A stretch of DNA of 64,000 bases, taken from positions 744,001 through 808,000 of the forward strand of contig JADNRZ010000002.1 of the NCBI GenBank assembly GCA_015501605.1, written 5' to 3'. Shown here piece by piece: positions 47,501 to 60,093 of this stretch. The position numbers were made by a program, and so were the translations under genes. The DNA is from Panaeolus papilionaceus (lineage: Eukaryota > Basidiomycota > Agaricomycetes > Agaricales). The notes under the pieces are model-generated. The model worked only from the letters and a program-made list of their open reading frames with translations, did no database searches and was not told the origin of the DNA. How positions within the stretch are numbered: the first letter of the stretch is position 1; every line of letters begins with the position of its first letter.

Positions 47501-50500
47501 TTTGAAATAGACGGTACCAGAAAAGTAAGGTTTATTTTGTTTTTGGTCTTCTCTGCCGATGGAGAGACCATGGTCTATCTATTCAAAGTTGAGTTAGCAC
47601 ATCGGACCTTAACCAAACCTTCATATATCCTCGGGGAAAGAACGACAGAAATGTCCTATTGAGTGTTTAGCATCAAGAATAGGTGAGATTACAGAACCAT
47701 GCCCCACGATGGTTTCACCTCGACATCTTTCAACGGTACTTTATCACATATGCTTCTATATTAAACCTGCATGTGCTTTGCAGATGAACAGTGTCAGTTA
47801 TAAGATAAACGGGGGCACTGTGGAGAACTGAATGAAAACTTGGCATGGCTGCGGGCAGACTCGTTGAACACAAAAATTATTGACAGCAAAGCTGCGTCGA
47901 CTCACGATTTACGGACCTGGTGTGGCACTGGGTCTCGAGACACGTATGAACGTCGAAAGGTCTCTGAGCACTGGCACTCGTCTCACGACATATGAAATGA
48001 AACAAATGTTGCTGAGGCTGAGAATCAGTGTCAATAAGGGGGAACCAAAATAATGTGCTTACATTGACGAGTTCTTCGTCTATTGAGACCGAGGAACTGT
48101 GTGCATGGTGTTGAGTTAAAACTGGAGGTAGGCCATAGAAGGTCATGCATATTATGCAGATGTAGATTTCAGGTCTTGACATGTACTACCCACAAGTTAG
48201 GTGCATAGTGCAAGGAACAATTGTTTACCAGAGACCCCCAAAGCGGCACTTATTGGTATTTGAAGTTTCGTGGAAGAGAATGCGACATGTCCTCCATGGA
48301 GCTTGGAGTACGAAGGCTAAAGCCTGTTGAATAGTATTCACGACATGGACACGAGCCGGTGACAGAGCTATCTTTCGGGACCTGTAGTATATACTGCTCG
48401 CGTCCGCAGGGTCTAAGGGTTAGAATTGGGCACGCAACCACCTATCAGACAAAGAATGACCGGTCAAGAGGAAGAAGCCCATCGAAATGATAACCGAAAG
48501 GCGTGGAGGGGGATTGACCAGCAGCTTGTGATGATTTTGCCAAATGACCACGTTCCCCATGGTCGTTCATGGAGAGTGTGAACTTATTCTCGTTGCTTTG
48601 TGCAGCGTATATGAGAGACTGTCACCTGGGTAAACATGATTAGATTGACTTATAACGGAGTAAACGGGAGGCCGTACCTTAATCTTTTGTTGTTCCAGAG
48701 ATCCCAGGTCGAGGCACGTCCGAGTCCAGCCAGCGTGAAGAAGTTGGTACGTCCTGCATACGAATGGAAGTCCACAAAAAGGTCGGGTCGTGTCGCAAGC
48801 GCGGTACAGTAGTAGCTTCATAACGCAGGCAGATAGTCCTAGGGCACATACGGAGGCAAATCTATTCTTTCATCTGATGGGCTCAAGTAGCATCCGTAGC
48901 GTAGTTTTCGGGGAGAGACTATACTCGAAAGGGAAGATTTTGTGCAGGTCTTGCTTGTGTAAAGGTTGCGTGACAGTCTCCGAATCTGTCCTTGGTTTAT
49001 GTCCCGAAAGCACCATATTGGCCACAATGAAGTCTGCTGATTCGGTCAAAACCTTTGCAATAGTCAAGAAAATATCAAGGGACTCGTCTGTATGAGAACC
49101 TGCTATTGGCACCGATCAACATGAGAAATGCTCAAAGCGCACAGATAAGTAATAGCAAAGCCTCCGAATGCAGTAGATATAGCACGAGTTATTCCTGGCA
49201 TTCCTGGATGAAGGAGAGGACAGACTCAATGAACCAATTTAAGACATATGATGATGCCTCAGTGCAGGCATGTCATGATAAGAGTTGAACATGACTGAAC
49301 GCAGGGCAAAAAGGCATGCACTCAGGTTCCAATGCGGCATCTATATTCGCATGCTATTTCCGCCTCGTCGACAGTGTGAGGTTCTCTCTTGTTTCCTATT
49401 TAAGCAGTTTTTCCTGTAAAGTAGCGACACCTTAGGCAAAGAAGCACGTCACGAGGTCCCTAACACATTATTATAGCCAGTATACAGAACGTTGCGCTCA
49501 CCACGATAGGCAACAGTGGTCCCTGGTTTTTGCTGCTAAAGAGCATGGCAAAAGCATGCGGCGTGGGTTTATCCATATAATCCCAATATTATAGGAATCG
49601 GAAGGGCAGGGAAAGGGTAGGTGTCTGGTTAATTTGCCGGCGAAGACGACGAGCTCAATGAAAGCATGGAGGCTCAAGATATGGGACATCACGAGAATCA
49701 TGTTCCCGCAAGATCCTGACAAGAAGAGCTAAATGCATGAGGCGCTTGATGAATTCATGCTAGAGTCGGAATTCGGGTTAAACCAGGACTCGGCCGTCAA
49801 TTTGGAAAGACTGTAAGATTCTGGCCAAGGTGAGGTTGAAGTTAAAGACAAACGCCAACAGTGGACGGGAGCTAAAAGCTTCCTGTGACTTCCAACAGTC
49901 AATTGTCACTTAGTCACATTTGAGATAAGTCACGCGGGCCGCCTTACCGCTTTCAGCACTCCTCTGCCAGAGCCCACGATTGAACGTTGACCACACTCAC
50001 CGCAGGTGTCAGTACTGCGTATTTGGAGAATAGGTAGATATGGCGCATTGATGTTGTAGATTAGCAGTCGGCCTCCAGGTTTACCGGAACTGCGCCATGG
50101 GACGATGGTTGAATCTCAGCAGAGTCCACTGGCAAACATCATTAACCGTTGTCACCGTCGAAAATCCACTTGTGCTCAAAGCGAGGCCCTAGCAAGTATG
50201 CGACAGCAGTCGTGGTAAACATTTCCTTTCTTAATGGTGGGGGAACTCTCTAGCTATTTTTACACCCCTTGGACAACGCTAGAACTATGACATCTGTTCA
50301 TTTCATTTCCAGCATCTATGTCATCCCTGAGAACGCCAATCTACATCAATTTTAATCGAAAACGTCTTAGCGCTCATTAACGTAGACAAATGTGTCAGAA
50401 GACTCCCGATTCCACGTGTTTTTCACATTTGAACGCGCAAGCCTCCTCTCAATCGAAGTTTTAGCAGAATTCGAGCACAGGAAGGGGTGGGCCATTCGAT

Positions 50501-52074
50501 AGCCAATTTTTGTCCATCTGGATCCGCTCAAAAAGAATGTGCGAGAGAAGCCCTTATCTTATGCTTTACCTTGGCTCACCTCATTTCGCTAGCTTATTCC
50601 TCGAGCCTCCTCAACTGGGCAGACAGATGAGCCTGCACTCGTCCAAGAGGTGATAGTGATATAACCGAGGTTGGCACTGATCTAAATATATTTCCTATTA
50701 CTGCCGTCCTTTTTTCTGGGTTGCCCCAGGACCATATTCTCCCCGGTTCATAAGTCTTGCAAGATGCGTAGCATTGGTTGGCAAAGTGCTCATGCTGCAA
50801 TGGAAAATATATATGAGATGGTGAATGTAAGTTAATAGCTCACCCAGCCCGCGTTCGTGATCCGCATCCGTGTTTGAGGGCATATGCGGTCATGATCACC
50901 TGCGGGTCCGGATACATCGCTTCGAATGTTTGTCGAAGCAAGCGAGCCCCGATCGGATTTGTGGGGTGCGGTGCTTGAACCTCAGTCGAACCCCAAGCGA
51001 TGTTGCCACCTGTTTATGCAGAAGATAGAACAGCGGCGGCAACCACAAGCCGTGAATATGGTGGCCGGTTGACTCGGTGGCATGACCTGAGTCCAGCACC
51101 AGCCACTACCACACATAATCAAGGTGGAGCGATCACTAGTAGTGGTCAGATTTAAACGATGGACGTAAATTCCGAGGCTTGAGGTATGAGCAGACCCGCT
51201 GGCCAACGCTCTTGGGCTTGGTCATCGAAGCGCTTCTGCGAACCTGACGACAAATGCACGACCCTGGACGGGTTAGAAGATGCTTTTTGGCTTCCTCGCC
51301 AAGAGTTATGCCCGGTGATTTTTAGGGGAGGCATGACTGCATCACATGTATCGGAGACTGTCATACCAATGCAGGTTGTTAAACACATTGCAGTCCATAC
51401 TTCTTTGACTTCATGACTGGAACATTTCACGGAGTTCGCATGCCTTGAATGCGTACTGATACAAATCATACATATGGAAATGGAGGGGATGTCCTGACAG
51501 ATATCATGCCATTTTGATTGCATCTGAGCTGGCAAAACGTTGGACAGAAATATCCGACAGTGGACAGCGCATCGATTACCGTATCTCAGGTTCTCAAATA
51601 ACCTGATTTAAAAATAGAGAATCGACATTTCGTGGGCAACGGTTGTGTACGGGCGAGCATCGGACGCAAAGGAATTGACGAGCAGACTGTAAATGCGTAG
51701 TACTTACATCCCATAATCGAAAAGTGCAAGACAAAGTTTCAAGGAGAGAATATTGTAATGTAGCGGATGAAGAAGTGGTTGAGCGGATTAGAATGGAACG
51801 CAAGAATACGAAGAGACGGAGTGACTAAGCGAAAGAACAGGAATAGCATGGGAAGACATCAAGAGGTTTCAGAAGGATGAGCTTCAGTCAATAATTCCTC
51901 TTCCTTCTTTAAGCACACTCTTTTAATCTGGTTCCCCTTCTTTCTGTTTCGTTTCTATTCATCCCGCCTTTATTGTCGGTCAACCTTTAGCCAAAGGCGT
52001 TTCCCCCGCGTCTTGTGCCCTTCCTCTCGCTTTCTCCTAGTCCCCCAAGGTTGACTAAATCCCTTCGAATTGCA
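44528..52074. other. Gene-poor region up to the chitin deacetylase promoter
   Basis: About 7.5 kb with no supportable gene; short frames such as 47877-48182 and 51152-51535 on the minus strand have no domain or consistent splicing. A group of GTCAC motifs occurs at 49905, 49913 and 49929-49936 (the last GTCACGCG), resembling the clusters at 486-506 and 18249-18324. From about 51895 to 52015 the plus strand becomes CT-rich, a common feature just upstream of expressed fungal genes, and probably forms the promoter/leader of the chitin deacetylase. Confidence 0.4.
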
Positions 52075-54128
52075 ATGTTGTCGTCCACATTGTTCCTCGC
52101 CCTGCTACCACTCCTCGCCCTTGCTCAAGATGGCGGCATATCTGGTCCAACAACTAGTCCAGATGCCCTAGGTTACTCCTGCGATCCTACGAAATGCCAG
52201 CTACCCAAGTGCAACTGTGCCAGCACTAGTCCCCCTGGAGGACTCAAACCAGTACGTGGATATCTGTCGATTCGAGCGAGATTGATAGGACCACCTTCTG
52301 AGATTTATTGACATTCCTTTAGTCTGATGTACCTCAGTTCATCGTCTTCACTGCCGACGACGCAATTCAATCCTACACTCTGGATTCGGTCAATCAGTTC
52401 TTAGGTCAACGCAAAAACCCAAATGGATGTCCTATCAAAATGACTTACTTCACATCATTGAGCTTCACGAATTACACACTGGTCACTGGTAGGTCTCCCA
52501 TATACACGCTTGAGCTGCCCATTTAAGTTTTTTGCGTCGAACAGACTGGTATGTTGCCGGAAACGAAATAGCTGACCATACGTAAGTTAATTATTCAGGG
52601 TTGCACTGACCGTCATGAATTTTTGCTCACCGTTCAACAAGAATGACGCATGTCGGAACTCCACCTGCTGAAGAGATAAACGGAAACCTTATCGCTTTGA
52701 ATGCTCTCGCGGGCATTCCTCTCTCAGCGATCAAAGGTTTCCGCGCACCGTTCCTCAACTACTCCATCGATACTTTGAAATTGTTGTATCAATCTCAGTT
52801 TACCTATGACTCCAGTGCAGCGGCATCAATACCTGTTACCGACCCCAACACCGATGCTTATTGGCCATACACACTGGATAACGGCATGGCTAATGATTGT
52901 CTGGAAGTCGAAGGACAATGTAAAGGAGAACCAAAGCTTCCAGGCTTTTGGGAAATTCCGATGTATGCATTCTTCGACAACTTGGGGGTGGCTGGCCCTC
53001 ATCTCATGGACCCTTGGTTGTAAGTAATTAAACTCCCTATGGGAAAAGAGGCTGATTGAACGTCAGGGATGCTGCCAACGGAGATTCAAAGGTTAACGAC
53101 ACTGCTACCTTTGAGTACATGAAGAACACTTTTACTGCACATTACACTGGCAACCGTCAACCCATCGGACTTTACACGCATCCAATCCATCTTTCTGTGA
53201 GTATTGCTAATAATAGATGGAAAAAAGTCTTACAAATTAAAAAACAAAAAACTGTAGACGACCTATCCTGGAGTAAACGCCCCCATGTCAACTATAAATA
53301 TGATCAATGCATTCCTTGACTGGGCACAAGAGCAACCCAATGGTGAGAGTATTCCCCAAGCGATGCGAATACTTGCGCTGACTGCAACATAAGTCTGGAT
53401 CGTTTCGAACGAGCAACTGCTCGATTGGGTTCAGCATCCCGTGCCAGCCTCTCAGCTCAATCAAGTCGAGTCACTCAAGTGCACGACTCCTCAGGTTGAC
53501 CCCTCTGTGAAAATATGCAATGGCATGCCAGGAAACGAAGATGGCCTCCTTTCACACTGCGCCTTCTCCGACTTCCCTTTCTATACATGTGTCAGTCTTT
53601 CAAACTATGTCAAGCTGAAACTTATACTGACCGCAAAGTTTAGTATGGGTGCCCAACTGATCAACCCAGTCCAGCCGACCCTAACCCGCCCCAAGACACA
53701 TCAAATGGACAAGCGTTGCGCCACAGACGTGAGTCCACCTCTCAGCCGCACTTACCTACCTTCCTGACACGTTAAAATAGTGCCTTCCAACTGTTCAACG
53801 CCATTCTGGGACCCGATTGCAGGAAATTGCATTTGCACTTCGCAGACTTGTACCTTTACTGACAACTCGCGTGCTATCGGTGTAAGTCATCTGTTTCGGC
53901 TTGGTAAACATAATCTGATCAGGAGTCCTCAAATAGCCCAATGGTGCCAACTTGACCGGCGGTGGAACTGGCGGCTCTTTCAACCAGCCTTCCCAACCTG
54001 CAACCCAGTACATTCCCTTCAATGGCGCTGCACCACCTTCTCTGCTTCCCATGGGCGCATATCCTGCGCTCATTCTTGGTGTGATCGGGGCACTGATTGG
54101 AACTCTCGGAGTTTCTTCAAAATTCTAG
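52075..54128 (+). CDS. Chitin deacetylase-like polysaccharide deacetylase (CE4/NodB fold), probably GPI-anchored
   Basis: Ten exons (52075-52251, 52323-52488, 52545-52581, 52642-53019, 53067-53196, 53258-53342, 53394-53590, 53644-53728, 53781-53881, 53937-54128) join to 515 residues. Residues 1-18 are a signal peptide (MLSSTLFLALLPLLALAQ). A Cys-rich patch (CDPTKCQLPKCNC) follows. CE4 motif 1 is FTADDA (Asp71, Asp72), motif 2 is HTMTH (His126, His130, metal ligands, created across an intron), motif 3 is RAPF at 161-164, and a late motif is GLYTHPIH. A second Cys-rich segment lies near residues 400-450. The C-terminus has a small-residue region followed by a hydrophobic tail (ALILGVIGALIGTLGVSS), as in GPI-anchor signals. 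The enzyme would deacetylate chitin at the cell surface or wall. An in-frame ATG at 52015 would add 20 residues; the later ATG leaves a cleaner signal peptide. Confidence 0.88.
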
Positions 54129-55015
54129 TTCAGCCAACAATCTGAAGCAGAAATTGGAACTGGAAGAAGAACTCGAAGGGAAGAGAAAAAATGGTTTTCC
54201 TCGTGGCAGTGGTTCGGTGGGAGTTGGTGGGAGGAGACAACCAGCTTTTCCCTAATCAAGGTCTCTGCTGATCAGGCAGTGCACCATGATCACTCCTATC
54301 TCATCACATGACTCCTCAAGGACCCAATACATCCGACGCGTTTCTCCTATCTCAACGCGACGACCCTTATTATTTTGGACATCAACATTTTTTGGACATA
54401 GCATACGGACACCCATTTTTATTTTTTATTCGTTTAGCATACAGGGACTTTTTAGTGCATTTATAGCACGTCCACTCATTAATTTGGCCTTTCCTTTATG
54501 TTTTCTTGTCGTATACGCTTTGGACTTCGCCTTGATTTTGCATTGTCACGATATGGAGTCGTAGATTGGACTTCCACGATTTCCGGATTCTTTATGTACA
54601 TTATAATAGTTTGAATACTCAAAACATTTCCAGTCGATTTCTACTGAACACGGCATTTTGCTATCCATGTTTTAAGTTTACCTGACATCTAAATCTGCTT
54701 GACTTAAAATGAACATCCAGCGGCATTCAGTCCATTATAAGGTTTGAGCTTGAATGGAATGGCATCTGCAGTCTGACTCTGGAAGGCGCGATATGCCCGA
54801 AATAGCTTTAATGAGTAGATTGTATTTATTGTGAATGACTGTCAATTCCCGTGGAAGAAGTTCATCATGACACCAGGTCATAATGGCCAAATTGAAGCAA
54901 AAAGTGTTACGAGCCAACAAAATTGAAATAAAATAACACAGACGAGATATCGTCAGGCTACACTCGACATCATTTGCCTTGGTCAAAGGGAGTTAAGGGG
55001 AACGATACACGCCAA
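54129..55015. other. Convergent intergenic region, chitin deacetylase and DUF6533 gene
   Basis: 887 bp between two converging stop codons. The first 450 bp are likely 3' UTR of the deacetylase, with T-rich tracts near 54420. A minus-strand frame at 54735-54986 has no domain and is not needed to complete the neighbouring gene. Nothing else is supported. Confidence 0.4.
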
Positions 55016-56763
55016 TTAATCAATGATGAAAAAAGATTGGCTATACCCTTTTTCTTCATCCACGACCTTCGTGTTATGATTCTTGTTCGGAGAAGTATCC
55101 AGCTCATGTTGACCATGCGGCAGTGGCATAGAAAGCCATTCGAAGTCGTTGCCCACCCTACTGGTGACAGCCCTCAGACTGAATATAATTCGCGTGGTGG
55201 CCAGGGATGTGGTCGAAAGAACGATGCTGAAAGAGATCATACGTGGCAATAAAGTTTAATGCATGATACCAACGCTGTTGTAGTACACCTTACGGGGAGA
55301 ATATTGCAGCAAAGTTAATCTGCGTCCAAAAAATGCGTCATTTCATGAGTTTCGATTTTGGAAATAGATATTGCTAACCTTGGGACTGTTAACAAGAATC
55401 GACCCAATGGACGTAAAGCTGACAGAACCTTAACATATGAAGTGAGCACTTTTTTCTAGCCAAGATGCGTATACGAGACGCACACATCACAATAAAGTAA
55501 AACATTCCGCCACTGGAGGGATTAAGATGGAGTCATGAAGCTGCACTTAATTCGACAGCAGTCAAGGAACGCACTCTCTGAGTAAACACTTGCTGATTTG
55601 CTTGCGTTTTCTTGTCTCTGGATCAGAGAGAGCTTGATAGACTGTCATGACGTACAGACAAGTCTATAAGATGAAGGCCATGTATAATCAATGAACCAAG
55701 CGAATGAAAAGGCAGAATGACTTACATGCAAGATCAAAGTTGGGAGATACACTTTCCAAAATGCGGGGGGTCTCTCCGCCCGACACCCGATTATGGGAGA
55801 ACGGTCATTGGCGGTAGGTAACAGTATTGCCACCTTGCTGACGGAGTCGTACAACAGATATAATGTCATCACAAGTGATGTCAGAAATCCTAGCACCAGG
55901 AAGCTGCGAATCGCTTTATTCCCTGGAAATAGAAACCAGACGCGGACAAGCAGGATTGCTATAATATTGGGACCTGTTAGTTAGATAAACGACTCTGCAG
56001 TGAGATGAGCTACCTTTAATGGCTCCTATGCCAATTATGTCGAGAAGAAAGAACATTTGAACAGCTCCGAGGCAGCTGAGGTCCGGGAATGAGTAAGAAT
56101 CAGAAGGACACCAGGTGTCGAGGATGTAATTACAACTTTAGTGTACAATGGATCAGATTCAAATTTGGCCGATTTGCAGAGCACGAGGACTCACGATAGG
56201 TTTTGGATCACTGATGGTAAAACCTGCCAAGTCGAAAGTTCATTAGGACATGTGGCAAGGATTTCATTTGCGTGTTTCTTACAGATAAGTAGAACTCTAT
56301 TTTTGTTGGAAAAGGAATCACGTCAGTCGAGGAACCCAAAGCCAAAGCATGTTTTCATTACATCAGGGCGATTGGGGGAAAGTAGCGGTTCTGCGGGCCA
56401 ATGTTTTCTGTCTAAGGTTTGAGATGAGCGAGACAAACACGTCCGACGTACACAGAAAAACAGGGCATGGGATACTGAAAATGGCCCCGTCCAGAAATAA
56501 CGTTCCTATTTCATGATCAATTTGCAAACGTGGAAATCTGGTATGCTTCCTAACGATTACCTCCTCGTCCAAAGTGATCAAATATTCGTAAACTGAAAAA
56601 GTGGTCATAAAAAATGAGATTAGAACTTCACGGCTAGCCAAGTTAGATTGGCAGTATTACCTGTTAGTGCAAGTAAAGCAAAAGTTATTGTCTTAGCAAC
56701 TTCAACGCCAACGAACTTATCCGTGAATTCAGCATTGGCTAGCGCAGTATTCGGGACAGCCAT
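55016..56763 (-). CDS. DUF6533-type multi-pass membrane protein
   Basis: Starting at ATG 56763 (MAVPNTALANAEFTDKF), about eleven short exons can be joined without a stop to TAA at 55016-55018, giving roughly 330 residues. The N-terminal block crosses three exons: VYEYLITLDEE, then ERYFWTGPFSVSHALFFC, then NRYFPPIAL. This is the signature of the DUF6533 domain, widespread and expanded in Agaricomycetes. Further hydrophobic segments follow (LGAVQMFFLLDIIGIGAI; SFLVLGFLTSLVMTLYLLY; LLRDGGMFYFIVMC; IVLSTTSLATTRIIFSL), consistent with about six or seven membrane passes. The tail is polar and probably cytosolic. No function is established for the family; a receptor- or transporter-like role is speculation. 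One acceptor (near 56200) had to be chosen 13 nt downstream of a nearer AG to keep the frame. Confidence 0.7.
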
Positions 56764-57257
56764 GTATTCCGACTCCAACCTGGGAGGCCGCGTGCGTATA
56801 AGCTTTGAAGAAATAAATGAGTGACAAGTGCTGCACGGCAGCGTTAGAAAACAGAAAGCAGCTCAAGGTGAGAAGGCGCAAAGCTGGTTTCGGTTCTGGA
56901 TGTTGGGTTTTATGCATCGTTTCCAAACAGTTTGCAAAGCGTCCATCGCACCCACGAACCTGAGCGTGAAGTCCTGAATGTATGTCCGAGGATACTTAGT
57001 GACAATTGGTGGGCATTGGATTGAGCTCCTCCTTGACAACGATTGAATGGAAATACCCTCTTCAATACATCACACCTGAATTGAGGAGCTTCATCGGTTA
57101 GGAGAGGTCATCTTTTCCGAGACGTCCCACCGACTGCTAGTCAGTTGATCAAAATGACCTTGGTGGGTTACCTTACTGAATTAAATCTCTGCACCTGCAC
57201 TGAAAGAATCCGTAAAATCAGTGTGATAGTAGCAATATAATACAAATAGTATACATG
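56764..57257. other. Intergenic region between DUF6533 gene 5' end and BUD20 3' end
   Basis: 494 bp holding the DUF6533 promoter and the 3' flank of BUD20. A minus-strand frame at 56729-56926 overlaps the DUF6533 first exon in another frame and is not supported. Nothing else was recognised. Confidence 0.4.
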
Positions 57258-57807
57258 TCAAACTTCAACAGTCATAGTCACCTCCGTTGAGGTTGAAGCG
57301 GTGGTTGGTCTTTTATTTTCCCTCCCAAGTCCAGCGGCCCTTTCTGCTTCTTCAATTGTATATGCAGGCTCCCGCAGCTGCTTGCAGCGTCTTTTGTGCA
57401 CCTTGCTACGCCAGTGCGATTTTAATGCCTCGTCGGACTCGTAGTACCTGTAAAAATTCGATTCATGAAGTATTTGCACAACTGAGATAACGATGATACT
57501 CACTTGGCGCACTCTACGCAGTAATGTTGTCCGAGACCAGGCTTCTCGTAATCTATCTCTTGTTTCTCCAATGCCGCGCGATTCTGTTGTTATTGTCAAA
57601 AATCGTAGCCCTTCTCAGGGATGTATACTGACTTTTGGGTCCAAATCAATTAATTGGATCTGGTCAAGATCCCTACCTCGGACCTGTAAAGTTAAATTTC
57701 GTCAGCTAAAGTTAATAACGAGCAATAACGATACATACCCTCGTCCTTGCTGCTCTGTGCACATCTCTTCGGGCGTGATGAGCTCTGGAACGACGTAGAC
57801 GACCCAT
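57258..57807 (-). CDS. BUD20: Bud20-like C2H2 zinc-finger protein (pre-60S ribosome export factor)
   Basis: Four exons (57807-57739, 57683-57633, 57583-57504, 57447-57258) encode 129 residues, the usual small size. The N-terminus is highly basic ([19 protein letters not shown]), then [16 protein letters not shown], the conserved Bud20 block. Next is [17 protein letters not shown], with the zinc ligands Cys62, Cys65, His78 and His84 ([14 protein letters not shown]). The tail [15 protein letters not shown] is also family-typical. Bud20 is a shuttling factor that binds late pre-60S particles and helps their nuclear export; the human relative is ZNF593. The last two ligands are separated from the cysteines by an intron. 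The gene is divergent from the first short-chain dehydrogenase. Confidence 0.93.
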
Positions 57808-58585
57808 GAGATGATATTGGCAGGAGGCAAGGTTGTCAAGTTTTTCTTAGGCTTCATGACAAACATAGTGATCGCTTGGCAAAGTTTTACCAGCCCGCAG
57901 CTTCCACTCCAACCATAACTAATAGAAACCATGATAATTCAAGTTACGGGCCACGGCTCTCTCTCATTACTCCTGCGACCTGCTTGCCTTCTTGCTGTTC
58001 TTGATCGTCCTTCCGAGATGAAAAATAGAATATGACCACAATCCGCAAGATTCTGAGGGTGAAGAAATCGGAGCAAGCTGGAGGATATCCTGTATTTCTG
58101 TGTTGGACGGCGGCAGACTTAAAGAAAACGAAAAAAACTGTTCGAAGGCCATCCTCTTACTTATCCATGCAGTAGACTACGAAAGTTTTAGGGCTTTTTG
58201 CGACCTCGTTGACGAAGTATTTTGGACAACTTCGTCACCGCTGACTCTAATATCGATGCACTATGCAACAGGAACAGAATCCAAAGTTACCAGCAGCAGC
58301 AGCATTCCATGACTTGGCGACCCGTCTCCTATCTCGGTATGGTCAGAGCACAATGCACCAAACGCGTCACCACTGAGCAACAACATTGTTCAAATTTTGT
58401 CTCCACCCTCCGTGTTGTGGATACATACCTTGTCTGGGCTTCGTTCCTTCGTCATCTCTTGCAAAATCCTGACATCATGACGTGGCTTTAGTGTGCTACA
58501 TATACCCCTCGTCTCTGTTCAGCACTTTCAACGTCAACGCAACCTTTGCATAACTCGAAAGAACTTCTCGAAAAACACCTTGACG
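57808..58585. promoter_or_regulatory. Divergent region between BUD20 and the first short-chain dehydrogenase
   Basis: 778 bp head-to-head. A CATATAC element lies near 58497, about 85 bp before the dehydrogenase ATG at 58586. Short frames on either strand (for example minus 57967-58152) have no family resemblance or splice continuation into BUD20. It is treated as promoter and leader sequence. Confidence 0.4.
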
Positions 58586-59796
58586 ATGTCCAAACAATTC
58601 GGTGACACCAAGGTCATCACTGCTTACTCTAATGCAGTCCCAGATAAACAGGAACAGCACCTCCCTGGTTTGGATAAGGAGCTGAAGCGTATGTCGTCCC
58701 GATTGCAATGCCAAGGTCCTGCGCTAATCCGTTCATCAATATGCAGCCCATATTGAGTATACCAAGTTGGAACTTTGGGACGACGATGGCAAACCATATC
58801 TGCAGGAATACTCAGGAAGCGGAAAGTACGTCATCGTCACTGGTTTCACTTTGTAAACGATCTGACCCTTCCGTGTCCTCCAGATTGAAGGGCAAGACTG
58901 CCATCGTTACGGGCGGAGACAGCGGTCTCGGACGCTCCGCCGCCATTATGTTCGCTCGTGAGGGCGCGACCGGCATAACCATCGCCTACCTGCCTGAGGA
59001 GCAGGCCGACGCCGAGGACGCGAAGAAGATGATTGAAGAGTCTGGCGCGAAATGCAACCTCTATGCCAACGATTTGATGAACGAAGACTCTTGTCGTGGG
59101 CTCATCGAGAGCCACCTTCAAGCATTTGGAAAGCTCAATATTCTCGTCAACAATGCGTCGAAGCAGATGTATGTAAACACCTGTTCAGCTCACATCCTTG
59201 CGCTTAATGACAACCTGCAGTTTCTGCAAGCAATTCGAGGATATCAACCTCAACAACGTCCAGAGCACTTTCCAATCTAACATCCTTCAGATGATAGCCG
59301 TAACCAAGTTTGCCTTGCCTCATCTTAAACGAGGCGCGAGTATTATCAACACAACTTCTGTAACGGCTTATCGAGGCAGTCCTGGCCTTGGTGAGCATCC
59401 ACATCCCGCTAAACAGCGTTAATTTCTCATTCACTCGGCACAGTTGACTACAGTTCTACGAAAGGCGCCATTGTCTCCTTCACCCGTTCTCTGGCGCTGC
59501 AGATCGCAGACCGCGGAATCAAAGTCAATGGCATAGCCCCTGGCTTGTTTTTGACTGCTCTCCAAGCTGCTACGAGACCGGCCGACGAAATGGAAGGCCT
59601 TGGAGCTGGAGGATCACTTCGTGGTCGTGGTGGTCAACCCGCGGAGCTTGGTCCATCGTTTGTGTTCCTCGCCTCCAGTGATTCCAACTATATGACAGGC
59701 GCCGTTCTCCACGTTAATGGTATGTTCTCTTGAAGCTGACCCCCTGCCTAGGCTAACCTTATTCTTCCAGCGGGCGAACATACTGGTGGATCATAA
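58586..59796 (+). CDS. NAD(P)-dependent short-chain dehydrogenase/reductase, copy 1
   Basis: Six exons (58586-58688, 58747-58825, 58884-59168, 59221-59390, 59444-59719, 59771-59796) give 312 residues. A 60-residue N-terminal extension (MSKQFGDTKVITAYSNAV ... LPGLDKELK) precedes the Rossmann fold. The cofactor loop is TGGDSGLGRSAA, the NNAS motif is VNNASKQ, and the active site is DYSSTKGAIVSF with the YxxxK pair. A conserved RPADEMEGLG loop and the C-terminal GEHTGGS complete the fold. This layout matches the bacterial YhdF/GSP39 and plant glucose/ribitol dehydrogenase-like SDR group, whose substrates are mostly unclear. There is no targeting peptide, so a cytosolic enzyme is likely. It is followed in tandem by a close paralog 297 bp downstream; exons 3 to 6 have exactly the same lengths in both. 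Confidence 0.9.
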
Positions 59797-60093
59797 TTGC
59801 TCCTTCGTTTGTGAAGGTGCTTGAAATATGTTGATAACAACGGGGTATCCCTAATAGATAGTAAATGTACTTTAAACCAAATTAGCGACTTGGTCTCACA
59901 TTGTGATATGATACATGACGTTCAAAAGAAGAATATTCAGGCGTTGGAGTGATTCGACCACGAAATGATGATCGGTTGACATCATGAATGTCTTCACGAT
60001 TGGCGTCTCCTGGCTCCAACCCCTTTCCTCTTCATATGAAACCACACAGTCGAATCTGAATCCACTTGGAGTCGCGATCTGAATATAAGCCAG
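59797..60093. other. Spacer between the tandem dehydrogenases
   Basis: 297 bp holding the 3' UTR of copy 1 and the promoter of copy 2. No gene or repeat was noted. Confidence 0.4.

Noticed and set aside
57967..58152. Minus-strand open frame upstream of BUD20
   Set aside because: BUD20 already has a complete, family-matching start at 57807; this frame has low complexity at its start and no homology that I recognise.
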